This document shows, piece by piece, positions 1 through 9,069 of a stretch of 64,000 nt of DNA; position 1 is the first letter of the stretch; each line of letters opens with the position of its first letter. The notes beneath the pieces were generated by a model. It saw only the letters and a list, made by a program, of their open reading frames with translations, was not told where the DNA came from and searched no databases. Origin of the DNA: Helicobacter_B zhangjianzhongii. GTDB taxonomy: Bacteria > Campylobacterota > Campylobacteria > Campylobacterales > Helicobacteraceae. Where the stretch lies: assembly GCF_030249855.1 (NCBI RefSeq), contig NZ_JANURN010000008.1, forward strand, positions 1 to 64,000, read 5' to 3'. The translations under genes and the position numbers were made by a program.

Positions 1-1
1 A

Positions 2-355
2 GCCTATATCCTTCTGTGCTGGCTGCTTACTTTTAATTGTGTCAATATCGCTTGGGTGTTTTTTAGAGCTGAAAATGTGCAAGGAGCAATCAACCTGCTT
101 AAAGGAATGTTTGGCGGAGAGGTGGTGTGGCTTAGGCTCACAGACTCTGGCACAGTTAGCACAAACTCTATCGAAGTGTGGGGGTGGATTTTCCTAGCGT
201 TTATCCTAGCTCTAGCGTGTAAAAATAGCATAGCCCTAAGCACGCATATCAGCAGGGTGGGCGTTATTTTTGCTGGTGTGGGCTGTGCGATTTGCTTGCT
301 AAAAATCATCGGCGATAGAGGTGCTAGCTCGCCGTTTTTATACTTTAATTTCTAG
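2..355 (+). CDS. MBOAT family O-acyltransferase (AlgI-like), C-terminal fragment
   Basis: Only the last 117 codons are in the window; the gene begins upstream and the frame is open from base 2. The visible part has hydrophobic segments and the NIAWVFFRAEN motif typical of the C-terminal end of AlgI/DltB-type membrane-bound O-acyltransferases, which move acyl groups onto extracytoplasmic glycans. Eight bases later comes an SGNH-like gene, the usual partner in such two-gene acetylation units. Family assignment is fairly secure; the acceptor glycan cannot be told from sequence. Confidence 0.8.
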   Translation, partial: AYILLCWLLTFNCVNIAWVFFRAENVQGAINLLKGMFGGEVVWLRLTDSGTVSTNSIEVWGWIFLAFILALACKNSIALSTHISRVGVIFAGVGCAICLLKIIGDRGASSPFLYFNF

Positions 356-363
356 GGGCGGTT

Positions 364-1428
364 ATGGAGTATAAGCGATTGGTGATAGGTTTTGGTATAT
401 CTGTGTTGGTGGCTGTGGTGGGGTATTTTGCTATGCTGGTAGTTGGTGTGCGCTACCAAATGCCACTGCTAAAAAATGCTGAAGTGTGGCTAAAAGATGT
501 CTATGCGATGAAAGATAGGCTAAACAAAAAGCCCACACAACGCCCGCGCGTGCTTATCTTTGGTGGGTCAAATGTGCTTTTTGGCTTTAATGGGGCGATG
601 ATAGAGGCTAATGTCCCTGTCCGCTTTATCAATTATGGCACACACGCGGGGCTGCCGATCAACTACCAAGTGGATAAAATCCTACACACAGCAAGGAGTG
701 GGGATATTGTCTTCTACTCGCCTGTATTTAGCGCGTTTTTTGCCACAGAGCCTTATGAAGATTTATGGTATGTCCAAAATATGATCTCTTGGGATAAGGA
801 GTATGATAAATTCATCACAAAAAAGTCTGTATTCCTAGCATATCTTTATAATGATCCTATGCGGATATTTCAAAATCTAGCCAAAATCCTTGTGCGCTCT
901 CTCCTTAAAACCAAAGAGCCAGCCACACCTAAAGCCACTGCCACCCCCACTAAAAAGTTGCTAAAAGATGGTTTGCAGATTGTGCCTTGTGGGCAGGAAT
1001 TTTACGGATATAGTTATAGATCGCTTAGTGCAAATGGGGATTTTTGCTCGCAATACACCGCTACAAGCTTGGCGGCAAATGAGCCATATATCTATGCTGA
1101 AGCCACGCTCTCGCGCTTTTTTATCCAAGAGTTTTCGCGCTTGCAAGACTTTGCTAAACGAAGCGGTATTAAGGTGTTTTTGCTCTATCCTGTGAGTATG
1201 GAGAATCCACTCTTTAGCCATAATGATAGCAAGACACTAGAGAAAATAAACCGCCTAGAATCCCAGCTTTTAGCGCGTGGCATAGGCTTTGCAAACTCGT
1301 GGAAAGATGCGCATTTTGATCGCAAATATTTCTATGATACAGGCTATCATCTTAACAAGCACGGCGTAGAGCTACACACCATAGCCTTTATCAAGCTACT
1401 GCGATCTATCTTGCAAGCAGAGGGCTAA
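364..1428 (+). CDS. SGNH-hydrolase-like partner of the MBOAT acyltransferase
   Basis: A 354-residue protein with one N-terminal membrane anchor (about residues 5-28) followed by a soluble extracytoplasmic domain. VLIFGGSN (S69) looks like the block I nucleophile region of SGNH/AlgJ/DltD-like proteins, and the C-terminal YDTGYHLNKHG (D325, H329) resembles the acid/histidine block. It starts 8 bases after the MBOAT gene, so the pair is probably one operon in which this protein completes transfer of acyl groups to a surface polysaccharide. The family call rests on motif layout and neighbour, not on a close match I recognise. Confidence 0.6.
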   Translation: MEYKRLVIGFGISVLVAVVGYFAMLVVGVRYQMPLLKNAEVWLKDVYAMKDRLNKKPTQRPRVLIFGGSNVLFGFNGAMIEANVPVRFINYGTHAGLPINYQVDKILHTARSGDIVFYSPVFSAFFATEPYEDLWYVQNMISWDKEYDKFITKKSVFLAYLYNDPMRIFQNLAKILVRSLLKTKEPATPKATATPTKKLLKDGLQIVPCGQEFYGYSYRSLSANGDFCSQYTATSLAANEPYIYAEATLSRFFIQEFSRLQDFAKRSGIKVFLLYPVSMENPLFSHNDSKTLEKINRLESQLLARGIGFANSWKDAHFDRKYFYDTGYHLNKHGVELHTIAFIKLLRSILQAEG

Positions 1429-1433
1429 AATAC

Positions 1434-1439
1434 TATAAT
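1434..1439 (+). promoter_or_regulatory. Putative -10 box for recG
   Basis: TATAAT lies 26 bases before the recG start, in the short gap after the SGNH-like gene. Similar GCTAYAAT/CTATAAT boxes precede several other genes in this window (10199, 17299, 18179, 33553, 36173, 56599), as expected for the main sigma factor of Helicobacter, which relies mostly on the -10. No clear -35 is visible. Confidence 0.5.
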
Positions 1440-1465
1440 CGCGCTAATTCTAGGGCGGAGGCAGT

Positions 1466-3292
1466 ATGATCGCGCAAGAGTTGCAGAAGTTTGGATTCTC
1501 TCATTTGCTAGAGTTAGCGACCTTTGCCCCATATAGTTATGAAAGCACAATGCTTATAGATGATTTGCGTAGTGGCGCACAAGGCGTGCTTGAAGTGCGG
1601 ATCCTAGCCCATAGAAGCTATGCCAAAGTGCTGCAAATCTCTGCTTATATGCTTGCTTTCTCCCAGCCCATCACGCTGACCTTTTTCCACCCAAAGCCCT
1701 ATATCAAAAGGCTTTTTCCGCTAGATTCTGTGGTGTTTGTGCAGGGAGCTTTGCGCGATGATGGGGGGAGATTTTCGATGATCCAGCCAAAGACTATCCG
1801 CGAGATCAATGCCATAATCCCAAAGTTTAAGACCACGCATAAAAATGCAGATATGATAAGCCTAACCCAAAGCCTAATCACACAAGAAGCCCTGCAAGAG
1901 TGCGGGCTACCTAGTGATGTGGCAGGCTCTCTTGTGCGGATTTTCCACCCGGATAAAGAGTTTTTCCACGCTTTTTGTGCGCATAAGGGCTTTGATGAGA
2001 AGAGTCTTTATGCGCTGAAATTTTGCGAGATTTTTTATCATCTGTCGCGTTTGGCAAGTAAGCGCAGGGACTATCCGGCTAAATACTCTTGCACAGGGGA
2101 TTATCAAAGCTGGGTAAAGAGCCTGCCCTTTACTCTCACTAATGCCCAGCAGCGTGTATGTGCGCAAATCGCCAGCGATCTTGCCAGCCAAAAAGCGGCT
2201 AAAAGGCTTGTGATGGGCGATGTGGGCTGCGGGAAGACTATGGTGATTTTGGCAAGTGTGATGATGAGCTATCCTAAGAAGTCCTTGCTTATGGCACCTA
2301 CAAGCGTGCTAGCAAAGCAGCTTTATGAGCAGGCTCTGCTCTATTTGCCAAAATCGCTCAATATCACCTACATTAGCGCGGAATCTAAGCAGGATTTACA
2401 GGGGCTTTTTGCTTCTCAAGTGGATTTTATCATCGGGACACAAGCCTTGCTCTATCGCGAGATCAGCGCGGAAGAAGTCGCGCTTGTGATGAGTGATGAG
2501 CAGCATAGATTTGGCGTGAAGCAGCGGTATTATCTCGAGCAGCTTGCGCAAGTGGATTCTAAGAGCAAGCCCCATATCTTGCAGTTTTCTGCCACGCCAA
2601 TCCCCCGCACAATGGCTATGCTAGAATCTAAAATGATTGATGTAAGCATTATCGATGAGCTACCTTATCCTAAAGACATTACCACCACTATCATAGGCAA
2701 GCCACAATTCAGCCAGCTACTCGCGCATATCCAAGCAGAAGTGGCTAAGGAGCATCAAGTAGCGATCATTTATCCGCTTGTAGAAGAGAGCCAGAGCAGC
2801 CAATATCTCTCGCTAAAAGAGGGCGAGGGCTTTTGGAGGGCGCGATTTGCGCGCGTGTATAGCACTTCAGGGCAGGATAAAGACAAAGAAAAGGTGCTAG
2901 AAGAGTTTGCGGCAAATGGCAGTATATTGCTCGCTACTACGCTTATAGAAGTGGGGATCTCACTGCCAAAGCTCTCTACCATTGTCATCATCGCCCCAGA
3001 GAAGCTAGGGCTAGCGACTTTGCACCAGCTAAGAGGCAGGGTGAGCCGCAATGGGCTTAAGGGCTACTGCTATCTTTATACGCACGCGCTAGAATCCACG
3101 CGGCTCCAAGAGTTCGCAGCGCATTTGAGTGGGTTTGACATAGCTCAAATTGATTTGAAATACCGCAAAGGTGGGGACTTGCTTGATGGTAAGAGGCAAA
3201 GTGGAGCGCAGTGGGTGTGGGCGGACTTGAGCCAAGATGAAGAGATACTTAAACGCGCTAATGAGCTGCTAGATAAGAAAGGCGATGTGTAA
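1466..3292 (+). CDS. recG: ATP-dependent DNA helicase RecG
   Basis: RecG remodels stalled replication forks and branch-migrates Holliday junctions. The 608-residue protein has an N-terminal wedge/OB region, Walker A GDVGCGKT (251-258), a DEQH box (344-347) and motif VI QLRGRVSRNG near the C terminus, the RecG/Mfd arrangement. It is a little shorter than the E. coli protein (about 690), as is usual for epsilonproteobacteria. The ATG at 1466 has a GGAGG ribosome site at 1457-1461. It stands alone behind its own -10 box. Confidence 0.95.
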   Translation: MIAQELQKFGFSHLLELATFAPYSYESTMLIDDLRSGAQGVLEVRILAHRSYAKVLQISAYMLAFSQPITLTFFHPKPYIKRLFPLDSVVFVQGALRDDGGRFSMIQPKTIREINAIIPKFKTTHKNADMISLTQSLITQEALQECGLPSDVAGSLVRIFHPDKEFFHAFCAHKGFDEKSLYALKFCEIFYHLSRLASKRRDYPAKYSCTGDYQSWVKSLPFTLTNAQQRVCAQIASDLASQKAAKRLVMGDVGCGKTMVILASVMMSYPKKSLLMAPTSVLAKQLYEQALLYLPKSLNITYISAESKQDLQGLFASQVDFIIGTQALLYREISAEEVALVMSDEQHRFGVKQRYYLEQLAQVDSKSKPHILQFSATPIPRTMAMLESKMIDVSIIDELPYPKDITTTIIGKPQFSQLLAHIQAEVAKEHQVAIIYPLVEESQSSQYLSLKEGEGFWRARFARVYSTSGQDKDKEKVLEEFAANGSILLATTLIEVGISLPKLSTIVIIAPEKLGLATLHQLRGRVSRNGLKGYCYLYTHALESTRLQEFAAHLSGFDIAQIDLKYRKGGDLLDGKRQSGAQWVWADLSQDEEILKRANELLDKKGDV

Positions 3293-3562
3293 AAAGTGGA
3301 TTCTAGGAAGCAAGCCCAAATTCTGTCATCGCGAGCCTTGCGCCACGCTACCCCCTCTGTCATCGCGAGCAAGCGCGGTAGCGATTGCGTGGCGATCCAC
3401 ATATCCGCGCAAGCGGATTCTAGGAAATGCTAGGAATGTCTATTGTGCTAGCGCAAAATTTATGGATTACTAAAGAAGCTGCGCTACGCTTGCTTTGCCG
3501 CGCGGATTTTCAATCCGCTCGCAATGACATAAAATAGGCTTGCTTCCTAGAATCCACTTTTT
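3291..3562. repeat. 26-bp perfect inverted repeat bounding a 220-bp repeat-filled spacer
   Basis: Bases 3291-3316 (beginning AAAAAGTGGATTCTAGG) are the exact reverse complement of 3537-3562. The left arm overlaps the last bases of recG. Between the arms lie a TCATCGCGAG...GGCGATCCA palindromic repeat (3324-3400) and a repeat starting near 3441 that recurs at 56401 and 61597. The unit looks like a miniature inverted-repeat element or an end product of recombination between dispersed repeats; no transposase is present. The rest of the gap (3563-3719) holds more copies of the same short motifs and no gene. Confidence 0.75.
3441..3529 (+). repeat. Dispersed repeat, GGATTACTAAAGAAGCTGCG family, copy 1
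   Basis: This segment (TGCTAGCGCA, then GGATTACTAAAGAAGCTGCG, ending CCGCTCGCAATGACA) recurs nearly unchanged at 56401-56486 and, without the first part, at 61597-61660. All three are intergenic. It carries short internal inverted repeats and ends in GCAATGACA, which is half of the other palindromic repeat family, so the two are probably linked. Not coding. Confidence 0.8.
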
Positions 3563-3719
3563 GACTTGCCGCGTTTTTCTGTCATTGGCACACCGCTTGC
3601 ACCGCGTGGCGATCCACACTAGAATCCGCTTTTTGTATTTTGTGTGTTGCCACGCCGCTAAAGCGGCTCGCAATGACAGAGTGGGGGCGTTGTTTCAAAA
3701 ATGGATTCTAGCAATGCGG

Positions 3720-5525
3720 CTATTTTTTCAGCGCGATTGCTTCTTTGACCAAGTCATCGCCGGTGTTAAATGCCTTGGCATTCATCGAGTAGCCACGCTG
3801 ATAAAGAATAAGATTTGTCAAAGCATTGCCCACATCGACATTGCTTGTCTCTAGGTATTTATGCTTGATTTGCCCAAATTTGAGATTCCCTTCATTGTTC
3901 CAGCCTAGGATTGGATTGCCACTTAGGACTCTGTTTTGCCCGCCAAGGGCATTTGTCCCTAGGCTATACACATTATCGCCCATTTTTTTCAAGCCCTGAT
4001 CATTGACAAACGCCACCACACCAAGCCGCCCCATAGGCTCGCTCACGCCATTACTAAAGGCTAGGAAAATAATGCCATTTTCATCGATCCTAATATCTTT
4101 AAGCGAGCCTTCTGCCTTGCCATCTTGGCTTGCTTCAAGCATTTTAGAATCCTCATAAGGCAGATTCCTTGAGGTGTATTTATCGCTGCCTGTGATTGAG
4201 TAGGTGATCTTAGAGTCTTTGAAGTCAAGCTCCATAGGGGCGGACTCTGGCTTGCCGTCTTTGTCAAAGACTAGCTCTTGGGTAACAGGCTCTTTGCTTA
4301 TCATAAACTCACCACTAAAGTCATACACTGCGCTTTGCACAAGCCATCTTTGCGGGATTGGCGGTGTGCCGGTAGGATCGCCAGCGTCCATTAGATAATA
4401 CTCACTCTTTAGCAAAAACTTCCCCCCATCTTCATCATAAATATCAAGCGAAGTGGAGTAAGTAGCGATCTTTAGGTCTTTGGATTGGATATGCTCATCT
4501 TGAGCTAGGGGGATCGCAGAAGTGCTAATGCCTATGCGATTTGAGAGCGCACCGCCAATAGTTACTTCAAGCTTTTGGGCTTGGGGGTTTTTGACACTAA
4601 AGGCTAGATTCCCCCTTGCCCCAAGTGTGGGGCTAAGCTCTAGCCCACTTTTGCTAAAAAGCTCCATAAGCTCACCTATGGTGCGAAACTCATTAGCACT
4701 AGCTCCGCCGCTACCATAGCTAAAGCGCAAGGTCTCTTCACTCTCACTACCTTCTTCACCCTTTTTGATAGTGATGATGATGTCCCTAAATGCACGCGGG
4801 TCAAAGGGCTGCCCATCATCATCGGCAAAGGAGGCGACATCTTGGCTTTTCACACGCGATTCATCAATCACGCCATTTGGCACGAGAAATTCCTGCGCAC
4901 TCTTGAAGTTGGACTTGGCATTGAGATTGACCGCTACATCGACTTTGGTCGTTACTACGGGGTGGAATTTCAGCTCTTGGGGGATTTGCAAGGGGTGCAT
5001 TTGCCCTGTTGGCAGAGAGGAGAGATCTTGCTCGCTAGGATTTGAGGTAAAGACTCCATCTTTGATCTTATCAAGATTCACACCATAGACATACTGCCCG
5101 CTAGAAGTTACCAAATATCCATCAGAGTCGCGATTAAATCCGCCATTGCGCGTGAAGTAAATGGGCTGGGGCATTTCATAGCCATCTTCTTTGACTTCAA
5201 AGCTCCCATCTTGCTTCTCGCCCACGACAAACCAGCCTTTCCCCATATACGCCACATCAAACTGCCCATCACTTGGGTGGTAATTGCCATTTTTGGTAGA
5301 AATGGCATTGCTAGCTCCTGTCGCGCCATAGGAGCGGTCGTTGTTGGTGATGGTGCTGGAGTTTAGGGTGTCCATTTGCGCACTAAAGAGATTTTTAAAC
5401 TCAGGGATATTTTCTTTAAAGCCATTGGTATTGACATTGGCGATGTTATTAGAGATAGAATCCAGCCCAAATTGGTGGGTCTTCATACCGCTATAAGAGT
5501 TTAAAATCGTATCATTCATAGCCAT
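3720..5525 (-). CDS. flgE: Flagellar hook protein FlgE (second FlgE-type paralogue, HP0908-like)
   Basis: A 601-residue axial protein of the flagellar hook family. The N terminus (NSYSGMKTHQFGLDSISNNI, then ANVNTNGFK) and C terminus (LETSNVDVGNALTNLILYQR, then GYSMNAKAF) are the paired coiled-coil D0 regions of hook and rod proteins. Length fits the shorter FlgE-type protein encoded beside flgD in H. pylori rather than the roughly 718-residue major hook protein encoded elsewhere. It is third in the minus-strand order fliK-flgD-flgE, 24 bases after flgD. The ATG at 5525 is preceded by AAAGGAG. Confidence 0.92.
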   Translation of the reverse strand: MAMNDTILNSYSGMKTHQFGLDSISNNIANVNTNGFKENIPEFKNLFSAQMDTLNSSTITNNDRSYGATGASNAISTKNGNYHPSDGQFDVAYMGKGWFVVGEKQDGSFEVKEDGYEMPQPIYFTRNGGFNRDSDGYLVTSSGQYVYGVNLDKIKDGVFTSNPSEQDLSSLPTGQMHPLQIPQELKFHPVVTTKVDVAVNLNAKSNFKSAQEFLVPNGVIDESRVKSQDVASFADDDGQPFDPRAFRDIIITIKKGEEGSESEETLRFSYGSGGASANEFRTIGELMELFSKSGLELSPTLGARGNLAFSVKNPQAQKLEVTIGGALSNRIGISTSAIPLAQDEHIQSKDLKIATYSTSLDIYDEDGGKFLLKSEYYLMDAGDPTGTPPIPQRWLVQSAVYDFSGEFMISKEPVTQELVFDKDGKPESAPMELDFKDSKITYSITGSDKYTSRNLPYEDSKMLEASQDGKAEGSLKDIRIDENGIIFLAFSNGVSEPMGRLGVVAFVNDQGLKKMGDNVYSLGTNALGGQNRVLSGNPILGWNNEGNLKFGQIKHKYLETSNVDVGNALTNLILYQRGYSMNAKAFNTGDDLVKEAIALKK

Positions 5526-5549
5526 ACTTGCTCCTTTACGCGCCTTGCC

Positions 5550-6386
5550 CTAGCGCACTAGCTCTTTATCTTTGTCATAAAACTCAAGCGCAGCACTAAG
5601 CGGCAAGATCAGCTCGCCCATACGGATAAGCGGCTTGCCCTTGTCAAACAGCACGCTTTGGATCTCGCCTCGCCCCACACGCGTTGTTAGGTAGTGATTG
5701 GTCTTTGGGTCAAGGTTGTATTCTGCCTCCACAGAGTAAGAGCCAGAATCCATCTGCTCGCCCCTGTCATTTAGCCCGTCCCAGCTAAAGTCCAAATAGC
5801 CTTGCTGCCCATTTTTATCATCAAGTGCGATTGTGCGCACCAGCTGCTTAGACTCATCAAAGATCTGCACCACTGCCTTGCCCTTGCTCGTATCAATGGG
5901 GCGATCAAAAAAGAGCGAGAAATGCACCTTGCCTTCTCCTGTGTAATTCACGCCGCTCACATCAGTTTCAGCGATCTTGCCTACCATAGCCACACTTTGG
6001 AACGCCGAGCTTTGCGCCATTTGCCCTGCTGCTTCAATGCTATTATCCACGCCTTCTCCTAGCTTATCCATAGTCTCTTTGAGTGTGGATTGGAAGTTTT
6101 TGAACTCTTCATTGCTCTCTTGCATAACTTTCATAGAATCCACCATTTCTTTCATCGCTTTTTTGTTTTCTTCTTGCATTTCGACTTGGGTGAGCTGGGC
6201 GGTTTGGGTGATGATTTTCTCCGTCTCCATAGGCGCGGTGGGGTCTTGGTTTTTCAACTGCTCTAAAAAGAGCTTCATAAAGGCATCTTTATCTAGTCCA
6301 TTGGCGATTTTGGGGGATTTTTCTTGCGTTTTTTTTATCTCGCTTGCCTGCTTTGCCCCTGTAACTTCTGCTAAATCAAGTGCCAT
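5550..6386 (-). CDS. flgD: Flagellar hook assembly (capping) protein FlgD
   Basis: FlgD forms the temporary cap under which hook subunits polymerise. The 278-residue protein has the conserved N-terminal DAFMKLFLEQLKNQDPTAPM signature, a coiled-coil rich stretch (about residues 75-125) and a C-terminal FlgD Ig/tudor-like region with FSWDGLNDRGEQMDSGSYSV. The ATG has a strong AAGGAGAG site. It lies 28 bases after fliK and 24 before flgE, so the three genes are very likely co-transcribed. Confidence 0.95.
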   Translation of the reverse strand: MALDLAEVTGAKQASEIKKTQEKSPKIANGLDKDAFMKLFLEQLKNQDPTAPMETEKIITQTAQLTQVEMQEENKKAMKEMVDSMKVMQESNEEFKNFQSTLKETMDKLGEGVDNSIEAAGQMAQSSAFQSVAMVGKIAETDVSGVNYTGEGKVHFSLFFDRPIDTSKGKAVVQIFDESKQLVRTIALDDKNGQQGYLDFSWDGLNDRGEQMDSGSYSVEAEYNLDPKTNHYLTTRVGRGEIQSVLFDKGKPLIRMGELILPLSAALEFYDKDKELVR

Positions 6387-6414
6387 ACTCTCTCCTTACT
6401 TCCTTGTTTAAATG

Positions 6415-8688
6415 CTACGCATACAGCGGTAGGGTGATTTCCATACTAGGCTCGCTAGAATCCTTCGCCAAAGGCACAAAGCCTTGTTGATTGTCTCTAG
6501 CGTTTTGATCTGCGCCATTGTGGCTATCGCCACCAAATCCACCTTGTGAGCTAGAATCGTGCGAGAAGCTTAGATCTATGCCATCAAAGCCTTGGGCGAT
6601 AAGGTTTTGGCGTAAATCTAGCTGATTTTGCGCAAAGATATTGATCACTTGAGGGTTTGATACTACGCTTATATGCAAGTTATTGCCCCTTTGCGTGATT
6701 GTAAGCTCGATATTGCCTAGCTCTTTGGGATTAAGCTCTAGGGAGATCTTATTCATCGGGGGCTTGAATTTTTTCACCTCTTGGTCAAATTGATTGACAA
6801 ATGAAGTGATCATCTCTTTAACCTGTGGCTTGCTTAGCTCTTGCTTCATCGCACTTGCCCCCAAAGCCGCACTTGCAGCAAGCTTAGATTCTGGCTTAGA
6901 ATCTAGCTTTTGCTCGCTAGCTTTATCAGTCTTTTGGGGTTTGCCAAGCTCTTGGAGCTCTTTAGGCATAGGCTCAAGCTCTTGCATAGGCTCTGCTAGG
7001 CTAGATTCCATCTCCATAGCGCGGGCTAGCTCCTTTTGCACACTAGATTCTGGCTCTGGGCTTAGGACTCTAGCTTCTTTGCCTGCTTGTGCAGTGGGGC
7101 TGGCTTTGTCTTTTGCATTAGTCACAGCCTTTGTGCGTGCGTTTTGATCCTTTGGATCTTTGTTGGATTTTTGGGATTCTTTTAGGGCTTCTTGCGCACT
7201 TTGGACCAAAGCTGGAGCAGCCATAGCTGCACTAGCACTTGCGAGCCTTTGGGCAGTTTGTGTGGGCTGGGATAGCCCTTGTATAGGTGCTTTTGGGGCT
7301 ATATCACTCTCTTTGCTAGCAAAAAGCTCAGCTTTAATCTGCTCTAAGTCCAGCTCCCTGCCTGCGATAATGTCTTTTTGTATCTGCTCAAAGACTCTTT
7401 CTTGTCTCTCGTTTTTAATCCTAGATTCTGTGATATTTTTGGGCAGTGTCTTGCCGCGATTGATGATAGCAATTTTCTCACTTTTGCTTTCAATGGCGTA
7501 TTCTATGCGATTAGCCTTGCCGCTTCTGCGTGCTGCTGCATCAAGGGCATTTGCCGCACTAAGCATAGAAAAAAACGGGCGCAAGCTCATCTCATCTTGC
7601 TTGTCAAAAAACTGCTTGATCCCTTCACTTGCTGGGGCTTGGCGCAAGCCCGTGCGTGCTTGCACAGAGTTTTTAAACTCATCTTCTTGCTGGGTAAATT
7701 CTGCTTTGCTAGGGTTTAGCCCGAGATCTTGCGCCTTTTGCACCACATCGCCTAATGTCGGGGCTTTTGCAGTAGGGTTGGCAGGGGTGGGGGCATTAGA
7801 TTTTGGCGCATTGGCTTGGGCATTGGCTAGAGGGCTGCCCCCGCCTGCGCTAGATCCTACACTAGATCCTGCGCCTATCTTGCTAGAATCCTTGATCGCC
7901 ATATCTTGTGCCATAGCTGCAGCAGCCCCGCTAGCTTGCAAAGCGGCTATGCCAGATTGCGCTACTTCAGCCCCGCTAGAATCCACTAGGCTTTGAGTAG
8001 GGGCGTTTGTGGGAGTGGGGGTAGCAGGAGTGCTAGAATCTGCCTTATTGGCATTTTGCGTGATTTTTGATAGGAAGCTCTCTTGTGGCTCTTGCTTTGC
8101 CATATCATTTAAGCTCTTTTTCTGCGGTGCTTGCGGACTAGAATCCACTAGGGCAGGGGTTTGGGGCTTTAGACTTTTTGCAAGGCTAGATTCTAGTGCA
8201 TCTTGCTCGCTTTTAGCTTGCCCATTTTGAGTGGGGGATTTGGGTGCATTGCCAGAGACTTGCCCAGAGATTTGCGATGCAGAAGCCTGCAGCGCAGCCC
8301 CCAAAGGATTGCTTGCTTGCGGGAGATTGGCAGAAGTGGCTTGAGTAGGGGCGTTTGCCTTATTGGCAGGCGTATTTGGGCTAGGGGGCGTGCTAGGTGG
8401 TGTGGAGATAGATTGCGCTTGAGCAGGAGTGCTAGTGGCAGGGAGATTTGGGCTAGGTGTGCTAGATTTTGCATTTGCCTGTAAGGCAGGGGTTATAGGC
8501 TTAGTGGCTTTGGCTATGGACGCATTTGCTGGCTTTGCTTGTGGGGCTGTGTCTTGGGCTTTTAGTGATTGCTCAAGCACACTTTTAAAATCTGGCACAA
8601 ACTCAGCCTTAGGTGCGGCTTGCTTGGGGGGATCCACAGGAAACGGAGTCTTTTTAACAGCATCAATCTTACTTACTTGCTCTAGCAC
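6415..8688 (-). CDS. fliK: Flagellar hook-length control protein FliK
   Basis: FliK is secreted during hook growth and triggers the export switch in FlhB once the hook is full length. The 757-residue protein is mostly low-complexity Ala/Pro/Ser/Gln, as expected for a molecular ruler, and ends in the conserved C-terminal domain with LELNPKELGNIELTITQRG and a glutamine-rich tail (roughly residues 640-720). The start is GTG at 8688 with AAGGA about 8 bases upstream, directly behind a sigma-54 promoter. Several CTAGAATCC motifs lie inside the gene and are read as Leu-Glu-Ser or Asp-Ser. Confidence 0.92.
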   Translation of the reverse strand: MLEQVSKIDAVKKTPFPVDPPKQAAPKAEFVPDFKSVLEQSLKAQDTAPQAKPANASIAKATKPITPALQANAKSSTPSPNLPATSTPAQAQSISTPPSTPPSPNTPANKANAPTQATSANLPQASNPLGAALQASASQISGQVSGNAPKSPTQNGQAKSEQDALESSLAKSLKPQTPALVDSSPQAPQKKSLNDMAKQEPQESFLSKITQNANKADSSTPATPTPTNAPTQSLVDSSGAEVAQSGIAALQASGAAAAMAQDMAIKDSSKIGAGSSVGSSAGGGSPLANAQANAPKSNAPTPANPTAKAPTLGDVVQKAQDLGLNPSKAEFTQQEDEFKNSVQARTGLRQAPASEGIKQFFDKQDEMSLRPFFSMLSAANALDAAARRSGKANRIEYAIESKSEKIAIINRGKTLPKNITESRIKNERQERVFEQIQKDIIAGRELDLEQIKAELFASKESDIAPKAPIQGLSQPTQTAQRLASASAAMAAPALVQSAQEALKESQKSNKDPKDQNARTKAVTNAKDKASPTAQAGKEARVLSPEPESSVQKELARAMEMESSLAEPMQELEPMPKELQELGKPQKTDKASEQKLDSKPESKLAASAALGASAMKQELSKPQVKEMITSFVNQFDQEVKKFKPPMNKISLELNPKELGNIELTITQRGNNLHISVVSNPQVINIFAQNQLDLRQNLIAQGFDGIDLSFSHDSSSQGGFGGDSHNGADQNARDNQQGFVPLAKDSSEPSMEITLPLYA

Positions 8689-8722
8689 TTCTTGATCCTT
8701 GCTTGAAGATTTGACAATCCTA

Positions 8723-8740
8723 AAGCAAAAAGGATTCCAT
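8723..8740 (-). promoter_or_regulatory. Sigma-54 (RpoN) promoter of fliK-flgD-flgE
   Basis: Read on the minus strand this is TGGAATCCTTTTTGCTTT: the invariant GG (8738-8737) and GC (8726-8725) are exactly 10 bases apart, matching the RpoN consensus TGGCAC-N5-TTGCT in spacing and in the T-rich -12 side. Transcription would start near 8713, giving a leader of about 25 bases before the fliK GTG. Hook genes are RpoN/FlgR-controlled in H. pylori, so context agrees. Confidence 0.8.
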
Positions 8741-8791
8741 ATTGAAAGCTACAATTCTAGCAAATCTTAGAATCCTAATTAAGCGAAGTGT

Positions 8792-8889
8792 AAAAAGTGG
8801 ATTCTAGTAAAAACGCCTCAATCTGTCATCGCGAGCCTTGCGCTAGCAAGGCGTGGCGATCCATAACACAACCCTAGAATCCACTTTTT
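8792..8889. repeat. Palindromic repeat bounded by inverted AAAAAGTGGATTCTAG motifs
   Basis: AAAAAGTGGATTCTAG (8792-8807) and its exact reverse complement (8874-8889) bracket a copy of the short palindrome GTCATCGCGAGCC...GGCGTGGCGATCCA (8824-8863), whose centre GCCTTG/CAAGGC can form a hairpin. The gap 8689-9069 contains only the fliK promoter, this repeat and the variable-stem element after it. No gene is visible. Confidence 0.75.
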
Positions 8890-8912
8890 CAAAAGCTTGT
8901 TTTACTTCAACA

Positions 8913-9055
8913 CGATTCTAAGGGTTGCGGTGGGGACCGTGGTTGTTTTACGCTATTTTTAGGGCAGAGCAAGACTAGAGGTCTGCGGTTGTCCTAAAAA
9001 TAGCGTAATCAATCGCATTGCTTACCCAAGACTAAATCGCCCAAGACTGAATCGC
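8913..9055 (+). repeat. Variable-stem hairpin element, copy 1
   Basis: The element begins CGATTCTAAGGGTTGCGGTG and ends CCCAAGACTGAATCG (with a doubled end motif). Between them is a 16-bp perfect stem, TTACGCTATTTTTAGG (8948-8963) with 8993-9008, closed by a 29-base apex containing AGACTAGAGGTCT. The ends recur at 16029, 35842 (reversed), 36013 and 61726; the apex recurs at 16081 and 56191 (reversed). The stem sequence does not recur. Confidence 0.85.
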
Positions 9056-9069
9056 TCAACCGCAACGCC

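Noticed and set aside
6794..8695. Several plus-strand ORFs of 70-280 codons opposite fliK
   Set aside because: They are mirror frames of the low-complexity, GC-richer fliK coding sequence. No ribosome sites, no recognisable domains, and fliK explains the region fully.
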